Position numbers and translations under genes: made by a program. From Phycisphaerales bacterium (GTDB lineage: Bacteria; Planctomycetota; Phycisphaerae; UBA1845), in contig CP070691.1 in the NCBI GenBank assembly GCA_020353195.1, positions 3,215,894 through 3,264,223 on the forward strand: 48,330 nucleotides of DNA, read 5' to 3'. Shown here one piece after another: positions 1-6,221 of this stretch. The first letter of the stretch is position 1; every line of letters begins with the position of its first letter. A model generated the notes under the pieces. The model saw nothing but the letters and a program-made list of their open reading frames with translations, did not search any database and was not told where the DNA came from.

Positions 1-1
1 G

Positions 2-652
2 GAACTGCGCGACAAGCTGGTCGGGCAGCTTATGGGCCTGGCGAAGCAGTCGCCGGAGGGCGTCGCGCAGGCCGTCGAGCAGGCGCTGGCGATCGACATC
101 CAGGACGAGACGATGAAGCCCTTCGCGCTGCTCGCCTGTGGTGAGTTTTCAAACCTCGGCGGCGATGCGCAGCGCGGCGTCGAAGCCATCCAGCGCGCCG
201 TCGATCGCGGCGGCCAGGACCACTGGTATTACAAATCGCTCGGCTGGGCGCTGGCCGGCGCCGGCCGAACGGACGAGGCCAAGGCCGCGTTCACCAAGTC
301 CCTGGAGGGCTTCGAGTCGTGGTCGCCCGAACCGCCGGCGAACGCCGACATCGATCGGTGGACCGCCGCGTACTTCCTGGACCTGGTCACGCAGGAGCGG
401 TACACGCAGCGCTGGCAAAAAGATGAGAAGTTCGCCTGTTTCGTCTGGTTCTACGTCGGCCAGCGGGCCGAGATCGACGGCCGCGTCGATGATGCCATCG
501 CCGCCTACGAGAACGCGGTCGAACTCGGCCAACTGCCGAGCGCGCACCACACGGCCAACTTCGCGGCATACCGCCTGCTCGTGCTGACCGGAGCCTTACG
601 CCCCGGTGATCAAGCGGCGAGTGAGGAGTTCAGCGAACCGCTGGAGAAGTAA
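2..652 (+). CDS. TPR-like repeat protein, 5' end outside window
   Basis: The reading frame is open from the first bases, so the gene almost certainly begins upstream; the first ATG inside the window (32) lies in the middle of helical sequence. About 216 residues are visible. They are alpha-helical with tetratricopeptide-like segments: a Trp-Tyr-Tyr-x-x-x-Leu-Gly-x-Ala helix pair near residues 75-100 and a second unit around GRVDDAIAAYENAVELG near the C-terminus. Such repeats usually serve as protein-protein scaffolds; no enzyme motif is visible. It ends with TAA and is followed by a repeat-rich intergenic region. A specific role cannot be given from this fragment. Confidence 0.6.
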   Translation, partial: ELRDKLVGQLMGLAKQSPEGVAQAVEQALAIDIQDETMKPFALLACGEFSNLGGDAQRGVEAIQRAVDRGGQDHWYYKSLGWALAGAGRTDEAKAAFTKSLEGFESWSPEPPANADIDRWTAAYFLDLVTQERYTQRWQKDEKFACFVWFYVGQRAEIDGRVDDAIAAYENAVELGQLPSAHHTANFAAYRLLVLTGALRPGDQAASEEFSEPLEK

Positions 653-659
653 CCGGTCG

Positions 660-915
660 GGTACGGCCCCGACGCGCATGACCGAACAGAACCCGGAGCG
701 TAAGCGACGGGCGTGACCGAAACGGAACCCGGATGAACCGAACCCGGAGCGTGAGCGACGGGCGCGACCGAAACAGAGCCCGAAGCGCGAGCTTCGGGTC
801 ATAAAGGAACCACGACGCGTGTGAGACAATACGAGCCCCGAGCGTGAGCGAGCGGACAGTCGGGTCGTGAATCGCCCGACACCCGAACGCAAGCTTCGGG
901 ACACAAAGGAACCAC
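660..915. repeat. Intergenic repeat cluster R1 (REP-like palindromes)
   Basis: The stretch is made of short repeated units rather than a gene. It holds several copies of an 'accCGGAGCGTgAGCGACGGGc' type unit. A palindromic unit CCCGAAGC-GCGA-GCTTCGGG (779-798) is followed by a 'cataaaggaaccacgacg' tail. A longer unit starting 'gagccccgagcgtgagcgag' runs from about 833 and ends in a second, degenerate palindrome (882-900). The same units recur in the next three intergenic regions. The frames that stay open across them give low-complexity Arg/Ser-rich peptides and are not genes. Confidence 0.75.
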
Positions 916-980
916 GACGCTTCTGACCCGCATGGTGGGCCGTGCCCACCGCAGATAGCGAAAACAAAGCGGCCGGTGAG
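916..980 (+). repeat. 65-bp upstream element, copy 1
   Basis: This element runs from 'gacgcttctgacccgc' to 'gcggccggtgag'. It contains a perfect hairpin GGTGGGC-CGT-GCCCACC (934-950) and ends with GGCCGGTGAG (971-980), which pairs perfectly with CTCACCGGCC at 1001-1010. Ungapped 65-bp copies lie before each of the next two secreted-protein genes (3067-3131, 6028-6092). The position suggests a regulatory or recombination role, but that is inference. Confidence 0.7.
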
Positions 981-997
981 CCGCAGTGACGAAACCA

Positions 998-1108
998 GCA
1001 CTCACCGGCCAGGCCTCGCCCGGGCGGTGAGTCTGCGCGCCCGAGCCAAGGGCCCGTTCATTCTACCGCAGACCGGAGTTCAACACACGTAAGGAGGTAT
1101 GAATCATG
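998..1108 (+). promoter_or_regulatory. 111-bp conserved leader with RBS, copy 1
   Basis: This block ends at the ATG at 1106 and matches 6111-6221 at 106 of 111 positions without gaps. It includes an inverted repeat (ACTCACCG ... CGGTGAGT) and a strong Shine-Dalgarno AAGGAGG (1091-1097) 8 nt before the ATG. Carrying the same leader to the start codon of two unrelated secreted proteins suggests shared expression control or a duplicated cassette end. Confidence 0.65.
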
Positions 1109-1171
1109 TCGGGACACGAGGGCACACGTCGCAAGAGTTTCAGACAGCCGTTCAGGCAGAAGGAGGTCAGT

Positions 1172-2782
1172 ATGCGAGTCTTCACGTTGACAATCAGTCT
1201 TGCGCTATCAGTAGTACTCACGCTGCCGGGGAGCCTATTGGCTCAAACCTTCTCTGAAGAGTGGGTCGCACGGTATGACGGCCCAGGGAATCTAACTGAT
1301 TCCGCAGCCGCCATGGCCGTCGATGCCTCAGGTAATGTGTATGTGACCGGCACCAGCGACGGCGGCGGCACGTATGGTGACTATGCCACCGTCAAGTACG
1401 ACTCATCGGGCACCGCGCTCTGGGTGGCAAGGTACAATGGCCCGCGAAGTGACCAGGACAAGGCAAACGCCATAGCTGTAGATGCCTCAGGTGATGTCTA
1501 TGTGACCGGCGTCAGTGGCACCGGCATCTACGGTGACTATGCCACCGTGAAGTATGATTCGTCCGGCAACGAACTCTGGGTTGCGAGGTATAACGGCCTG
1601 GGAAACGGCCAGGATAACGCACGTGCCATAGCTCTGGATGCCTCAGGCAATGTCTATGTGACTGGCTGGACTAACATCAGCGTAAGTGACTTTGACTATG
1701 CCACCATCAAGTATGACGCATCCGGCAATGAGCTCTGGGTAGCCCGGTATGATGACCCGGCACATGACTATGATTGGGCATACGCTTTGGCCGTAGATGC
1801 GTCGGGTAATGTCTATGTCACCGGCCGGAGTCTTGGCTACGGCACTGTCGATGATTGTGTCACCATCAAATATGACTCGGACGGTACTGAGATCTGGGTC
1901 GCCAGGTATGATGGCCCGGCGAATTCGAACGATGCACCAAGTGCCATGACCGTCGATGCCTCGGGTAATGTCTATGTGACCGGCTACACCTGGAGCATCG
2001 CCACGAACTTGGATTATGTCACTGTGAAGTATGATTCGGCCGGCACTGAGCTCTGGGCAGCCATCTACGACGGCCCGGAAAGTCACTATGATGAGCCGCA
2101 GGCCATCGCTGTGGATGCTTCAGGCAATGTCTATGTGACCGGCTACAGTTACAGCAGCACGTTGCACGACTATGCCACTGTAAAATATGATTCATCCGGC
2201 ACTGAGCTCTGGGCAGCAACGTACAATGGCCCGGCTGATGACACTGACTGGGCAGATGCCATAGCCGTGGACGCTTCAGGGAATGTCTATGTGACCGGCC
2301 GGAGTGTTGGGAGTGGCACCGCCGACGACTACGCTACTGTACAGTACGACTCATCCGGCAATGAGCTCTGGGTGGGCAGGTTTGATGGGCCGGCACATGG
2401 CACTGATCAAGCATCGGCTGTGGCTCTGGATGCCTCAGGGAATGTCTATGTGACTGGAGGCAGTTTCGGCGACGGCACCGACCTGGACTATGCCACCATA
2501 AAGTACGTTCAAGACCCTGCCGCAGCCATAGAAGCACTGATCGCAGCGGTAATATCTTTGAACCTGCAACCGGGCATTGAGACCAGTCTGATTTCGCTGC
2601 TGAATGAAGCACAGCGGGCGTTGGATGATCCGAACGCCACCAATGACATCGCGGCCATCAACGCCCTGGAGGCCTTCATCAGCGTCGTCGAAGCGCTGAG
2701 CGGTGTCTTCATTCCGGTCGACGACGCGAACGCCCTGATCGCCGCCGCCCAGCAGATCATCGACCTGCTGAACGCAACGTGA
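1172..2782 (+). CDS. Secreted SBBP beta-propeller protein with C-terminal FIMAH-like domain
   Basis: I chose ATG 1172 because AGGAGG (1161-1166) lies 5 nt before it and a normal signal peptide follows directly (MRVFTLTISLALSVV..., cleavage near SLLAQ). An in-frame ATG at 1106 also has a good RBS and would add 22 residues. The 536-residue product has eight tandem ~53-residue repeats with core VDASGNVYVTG...DYATVKYDSSG.ELWVARY, the SBBP/beta-propeller type (roughly residues 30-445). An 86-residue helical tail (about 451-536) resembles the FIMAH domain. The tail matches the C-terminus of the gene ending at 8945, though the rest of the two proteins is unrelated. It is likely exported and cell-surface or extracellular; the ligand is unknown. 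Confidence 0.85.
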   Translation: MRVFTLTISLALSVVLTLPGSLLAQTFSEEWVARYDGPGNLTDSAAAMAVDASGNVYVTGTSDGGGTYGDYATVKYDSSGTALWVARYNGPRSDQDKANAIAVDASGDVYVTGVSGTGIYGDYATVKYDSSGNELWVARYNGLGNGQDNARAIALDASGNVYVTGWTNISVSDFDYATIKYDASGNELWVARYDDPAHDYDWAYALAVDASGNVYVTGRSLGYGTVDDCVTIKYDSDGTEIWVARYDGPANSNDAPSAMTVDASGNVYVTGYTWSIATNLDYVTVKYDSAGTELWAAIYDGPESHYDEPQAIAVDASGNVYVTGYSYSSTLHDYATVKYDSSGTELWAATYNGPADDTDWADAIAVDASGNVYVTGRSVGSGTADDYATVQYDSSGNELWVGRFDGPAHGTDQASAVALDASGNVYVTGGSFGDGTDLDYATIKYVQDPAAAIEALIAAVISLNLQPGIETSLISLLNEAQRALDDPNATNDIAAINALEAFISVVEALSGVFIPVDDANALIAAAQQIIDLLNAT

Positions 2783-2884
2783 TCCATCTTCGTGGCGGTG
2801 TGGGCCGGCGCTGCTAAGCCGGCCCACACCGGCCGCGAGTGAATAGCAAGCGCCCGTGACGGCGGCGCGAGCCCGACAGAGCCC
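2711..2884 (+). repeat. 174-bp shared 3' block, copy 1
   Basis: This runs from inside the FIMAH-like coding region (attccggtcgacgacg...) through the stop codon and terminator hairpin to the first palindromic repeat. It aligns without gaps to 8874-9047, offset exactly 6163, with about 7 differences (~96% identity by my reading). The upstream halves of the two FIMAH regions are clearly more diverged. Confidence 0.75.
2797..2830 (+). terminator. Hairpin after the SBBP gene
   Basis: There is a perfect 13-bp stem (GGTGTGGGCCGGC, 2797-2809, with 2818-2830) and an 8-nt loop, 15 nt after the stop codon. No T-tract follows, so it is either a non-canonical terminator or an mRNA 3'-end stabiliser. The copy at 8960-8993 keeps full pairing through a compensatory C-G to T-A change. 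Confidence 0.6.
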
Positions 2885-3066
2885 GAAGCGCGAGCTTCGG
2901 GACACAAAGGAACCACGACGGGCGCGAACCAATACGAGCCGCGAGCGTGAGCGAGCGGACAGTCGGGTCGTGAATCGCCCGACACCCGACCGCAAGCTGC
3001 GGGACATGAGAGAAACACGACATGCGTGATTGAACAGAACCCGGAGCGTAAGCGACGGGCACGATC
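2882..3066. repeat. Intergenic repeat cluster R2
   Basis: The cluster begins with the perfect palindrome CCCGAAGCGCGAGCTTCGGG (2882-2901) and its 'gacacaaaggaaccacgacg' tail. The 'gagccgcgagcgtgagcgag' unit follows (about 2937 on), then a 'cccggagcgtaagcgacggg' unit next to the 65-bp element. Order and orientation match clusters R1 and R3. Confidence 0.7.
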
Positions 3067-3131
3067 GACGCTTCTGACACGCACGGTGGGCCGTGCCCAC
3101 CGCGGACAACGAAAACAACGCGGCCGGTGAG
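3067..3131 (+). repeat. 65-bp upstream element, copy 2
   Basis: This is the same length as copies 1 and 3 with about 6 differences from copy 1. It keeps the GGTGGGC-CGT-GCCCACC hairpin and the terminal GGCCGGTGAG. The downstream partner CTCACGGCC lacks one base relative to the perfect 10-bp pairing of the other copies. The 111-bp leader does not follow; the start codon is only 70 nt downstream. Confidence 0.65.
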
Positions 3132-3200
3132 CCCACCTGCCAAGGAACAAACTCACGGCCCAGGGCCCTTCGCGGCCGCTCAGGAAAAAAGGAGCATACC

Positions 3201-5729
3201 ATGTCTCGCACGCAATCTGTTCGAACATTGGTCACCTGCCTCGCCGGCTCGCTCATCGCGGTGCTCGCCCTCCCGGTCCCCGCGATCGCCGACGCGCCGA
3301 CGCTGTTGATCTCACTGGGCATCCGGGAGACCAACCAGGTGGGGGACATCGGCGATTTCATGCCGTCCCAGGCCGGCGCGATCGAGTGGTTCGATCTGGA
3401 CAACCAATCGTTGGCCTTGGACGGGACGTGGCAGCTCTTCAGCTTCGACCTGGGCAGTGTCCCGATCACGCCTTTCAATGGCAATGGTGCAATCGATGCG
3501 GATCGGGGCGTCATCGAGCACATTCGTTTCAAGAGCACCGGTTTCGGCGGGCCGTTCGTGGTGTGGATCGACGAAGTCCGCGACCTGTACGATCCCACCG
3601 GCATTTACCCGCCCGTGGATCTGCTGATCAGCAGCTTCGACGATGACGGCACGGGCAGCCCGTTCCCGGACGACGCCGAGGTCATGTTTCAGGAACCGAC
3701 CTACTCCGGGAGTACCGACCAGTATATCGCCCCGGGCGCCACATCCGGAATCGACAACACCGTGGGGTACGATAATACCCATTCGGTCAAGGTCCAATGG
3801 GCCTTCGTGGACGACGATCCCATCTGTTGGCTGCGCCTGACCACCTGGATGGCCCCCGCGCAGCCCTGCCCGCTGATCGCCGAACCGAACGGACCGGCTG
3901 CAGTATACTACAGCAGCATTATCAGTTTCCGGCTCAAGGGCATCGTGGACTGCAACAACAACAGCCTTCCCGACGACCAGGATATTGCCGGCGGCACCAG
4001 CGACGACTGCAACGCCAACGGCGTACCCGACGAGTGCGAGGCCATCATCCTGTACGTGGACGACAGCGCGACGGGCCTGAACGACGGCACGAGTTGGACC
4101 GACGCCTACGTAGACCTCCAGGACGCATTGGCCGAGGCCGTTGCCAACTGCGCGGTATCCGATATCTGGGTCGCCGCGGGAACCTACAAGCCCGACGGCG
4201 GGACCGGCAACCGCCATCTCAGCTTCGAGATGGTGGACGGCGTGGCCCTCTATGGCGGGTTCGCCGGCGCCGAGACCGACCTCAGCCAGCGCCCGTTCGA
4301 TCCCGATCCGTACACCATCGACCCGGCCGTCGACTCCGTCCTCAGCGGCGACATCGGAGTCTCCGGCGACACATCTGATAACACTTACAGCGTGGTGCGG
4401 GCTTTTGCCATCTCCTCCAACGGGATCCTCGACGGCTTTACGGTCACTGCGGGGAACTCCAACAACTACGGCGGCGGGATGTACATCGATGTAGCCAGCC
4501 CGACAGTGGCCAACTGCACGTTCTGGGACAACGATGCTTACGTAGGCGGCGGGATGTACATCTTTGACGGCACGCCGACGGTGGCCAACTGCACGTTCTG
4601 GGAGAACCTCGCGACTTACAGTGGCGGCGGGATGTACACCGCGTTCGGTGGCAGCCCTTTGGTGACCAACTGCACCTTTGCCTGGAACTCCGCTGCGACT
4701 CCTGATCCTGAGGCTAGCGAAGGCGGCGGGGGTATGCACCTCGGCGGCGGCAGCTCGCTGGTGGCCAACTGCACGTTCTACGGTAACTTTTCTGGAACTC
4801 ATGGGGGCGGGATGTACACCGCTTACGCGGCTCCGACGGTGGCCAACTGCACGTTCAGCTATAACCGGGCGGGTCCGTCTGGCGATGGCTACGGCGGCGG
4901 GATGTACACCGCTTACGCAGGCCCGACGGTGGCCAACTGCATTTTCTGGTGGAACTTCGCCTATCCTGATACTGATCTCTGGGACGAGACTGGCACGCTG
5001 GTGGTCACCTACAGCAATGTCCCCGGTGGGTACGCTGGCGAAGGCAACATCGACCTCGATCCGATGCTTGCAGACGCGTCCTCCGGGGATCTGCGCCTGC
5101 TCCCCGGCTCGCCGTGCATCGACGCCGGCAGCAACCTGGCGCTGCCCGCCGATGTCGCCGACGTCGACGGTGACGGGGATACGTCCGAGCCAATCCCCTT
5201 CGATCCCGACGGGAACCCGCGCAGGCTCGATGATCCGGATACACCCGACACCGGCTACGGGGTATCCCCGATCGTGGACATGGGCGCCTACGAGTTGCCC
5301 GGTGATTGCAACGGCAACGGCGTGCCGGACCTTCAAGATATCCAGGGCGGCACCAGTAACGACTGCAACTTCAACCACATCCCCGACGAGTGCGAGCCGG
5401 ACGAGGACTGCAACAGCAACGGCACGCTGGATATCTGCGACATCGGCGCCGGTACGAGCGACGACTGCGATGAGGACTGGGTCCCGGACGAGTGTGAGCC
5501 GGACTTCGACGGCGACGGCCTCATCGACGGCTGCGATGACGACATCGACGCTGACGGCGTGTTCAACGACGAGGACGCGTGCGACTTCACGCCACCCGGC
5601 GCCCCGATCGTGACGGACCCGCAAGACCCGTTGTACGGAACGCTGCGCAGCGACGCCGACGGCGACTGCGACGTCGACCTGGCCGACTATGCCCTCATGC
5701 AACAGGAGTTCACCGGCCCCGGCCAATAG
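3201..5729 (+). CDS. Secreted right-handed beta-helix protein with thrombospondin-3/dockerin-like tail
   Basis: The start at 3201 is set by AAAAAAGGAG upstream and a signal peptide (MSRTQSVRTLVTCLAGSLIA..., cleavage near AIADA); the frame is open further upstream but without a signal sequence. The 842-residue product has an N-terminal all-beta region (~35-250), a Cys/Asp/Asn linker (DCNNNSLPDDQDIAGG), and a beta-helix from ~284 to ~690. The helix carries at least six turns with GGGMY and PTVANCTF motifs, as in Pmp-like/right-handed beta-helix families. Next come two or three GTSxDCxxxxxPDECE units, a calcium-binding type DxDGDGL stretch, and a dockerin-like end DADGDCDVDLADYALMQ. This architecture is typical of Phycisphaerae. 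Unlike its two neighbours it has no FIMAH-like tail. Its ligand or substrate is unknown. Confidence 0.85.
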   Translation: MSRTQSVRTLVTCLAGSLIAVLALPVPAIADAPTLLISLGIRETNQVGDIGDFMPSQAGAIEWFDLDNQSLALDGTWQLFSFDLGSVPITPFNGNGAIDADRGVIEHIRFKSTGFGGPFVVWIDEVRDLYDPTGIYPPVDLLISSFDDDGTGSPFPDDAEVMFQEPTYSGSTDQYIAPGATSGIDNTVGYDNTHSVKVQWAFVDDDPICWLRLTTWMAPAQPCPLIAEPNGPAAVYYSSIISFRLKGIVDCNNNSLPDDQDIAGGTSDDCNANGVPDECEAIILYVDDSATGLNDGTSWTDAYVDLQDALAEAVANCAVSDIWVAAGTYKPDGGTGNRHLSFEMVDGVALYGGFAGAETDLSQRPFDPDPYTIDPAVDSVLSGDIGVSGDTSDNTYSVVRAFAISSNGILDGFTVTAGNSNNYGGGMYIDVASPTVANCTFWDNDAYVGGGMYIFDGTPTVANCTFWENLATYSGGGMYTAFGGSPLVTNCTFAWNSAATPDPEASEGGGGMHLGGGSSLVANCTFYGNFSGTHGGGMYTAYAAPTVANCTFSYNRAGPSGDGYGGGMYTAYAGPTVANCIFWWNFAYPDTDLWDETGTLVVTYSNVPGGYAGEGNIDLDPMLADASSGDLRLLPGSPCIDAGSNLALPADVADVDGDGDTSEPIPFDPDGNPRRLDDPDTPDTGYGVSPIVDMGAYELPGDCNGNGVPDLQDIQGGTSNDCNFNHIPDECEPDEDCNSNGTLDICDIGAGTSDDCDEDWVPDECEPDFDGDGLIDGCDDDIDADGVFNDEDACDFTPPGAPIVTDPQDPLYGTLRSDADGDCDVDLADYALMQQEFTGPGQ

Positions 5730-5759
5730 CGCCGCCCGCGGTCCCTGACCCGCAACTCC

Positions 5760-5790
5760 GGCGGCGGGCACCAGCGGCTCGTCCGCCGCC
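5760..5790 (+). terminator. Possible hairpin after the beta-helix gene
   Basis: GGCGGCGG (5760-5767) pairs with CCGCCGCC (5783-5790) across a 15-nt loop, 30 nt after the stop codon. There is no T-tract and the surroundings are very GC-rich, so this is weakly supported. Confidence 0.3.
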
Positions 5791-5841
5791 CCGGAGGCCA
5801 TCGAGTTGCCGAGCAGCTGACAGACAGAGCCCGAAACCGAG

Positions 5842-6027
5842 CCCGAAGCGCGAGCTTCGGGACACAAAGGAGCCACGACGGGTATGAACCAACACGAGCC
5901 GCGAGCGTGAGCGAGCGGACACGAGGCTCGTGAAACGCCCGACACGCGAGCCGCAAGCTCCGGAACATGAGAGAACCACGACATGCGTGATTGAACAGGA
6001 CCCGGAGCGTGAGCGACGGGCGGGATC
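5842..6027. repeat. Intergenic repeat cluster R3
   Basis: It opens with the perfect palindrome CCCGAAGCGCGAGCTTCGGG (5842-5861) and the 'gacacaaaggagccacgacg' tail. The 'gagccgcgagcgtgagcgag' unit (about 5897 on) and a 'cccggagcgtgagcgacggg' unit (6001-6020) follow. Same order as clusters R1 and R2. Confidence 0.7.
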
Positions 6028-6092
6028 GACGCCTCTGACCCGCACGGTGGGCGGTGCCCACCGCGGAAAACGAAAACAAAGCGGCCGGTGAG
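6028..6092 (+). repeat. 65-bp upstream element, copy 3
   Basis: Here the hairpin loop is GGT instead of CGT while the GGTGGGC/GCCCACC stem is unchanged. The terminal GGCCGGTGAG (6083-6092) pairs perfectly with CTCACCGGCC downstream (6113-6122), as in copy 1. Confidence 0.7.
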
Positions 6093-6110
6093 CTCACACG
6101 GCTAAGCAGA

Positions 6111-6221
6111 GCACTCACCGGCCAGGCCTCGCCCGGGCGGTGAGTCTGCGCGCCCGAGCCAAGGGCGCGTTCATTCTACCGCAGACCGGACGTCAACACA
6201 CGTAAGGAGGCACGAATCATG
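6111..6221 (+). promoter_or_regulatory. 111-bp conserved leader with RBS, copy 2
   Basis: Ungapped match to 998-1108 with five substitutions, two of them next to the Shine-Dalgarno sequence. AAGGAGG (6204-6210) sits 8 nt before the ATG at 6219. Conservation stops at the start codon, and the encoded signal peptides are unrelated. Confidence 0.65.

Noticed and set aside
2797..2830. Canonical Rho-independent terminator
   Set aside because: The stem is excellent but no T-rich tract follows, so I report it only as a hairpin that may act in termination or RNA stability.
2435..3604. Minus-strand frames across the repeat clusters giving Arg/Ser-rich peptides (also at 596-1001, 5687-6118 and 8547-9365)
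   Set aside because: They translate the palindromic repeats and recur with the same low-complexity peptide wherever the repeats occur. No start signals or domains.
3312..5984. 890-codon open frame on the minus strand opposite the beta-helix gene
   Set aside because: Its translation is Val/Ala/Gly-biased with no domain, and it runs into repeat cluster R3. The plus-strand frame has a signal peptide, RBS and clear repeats. It is a GC-driven shadow.
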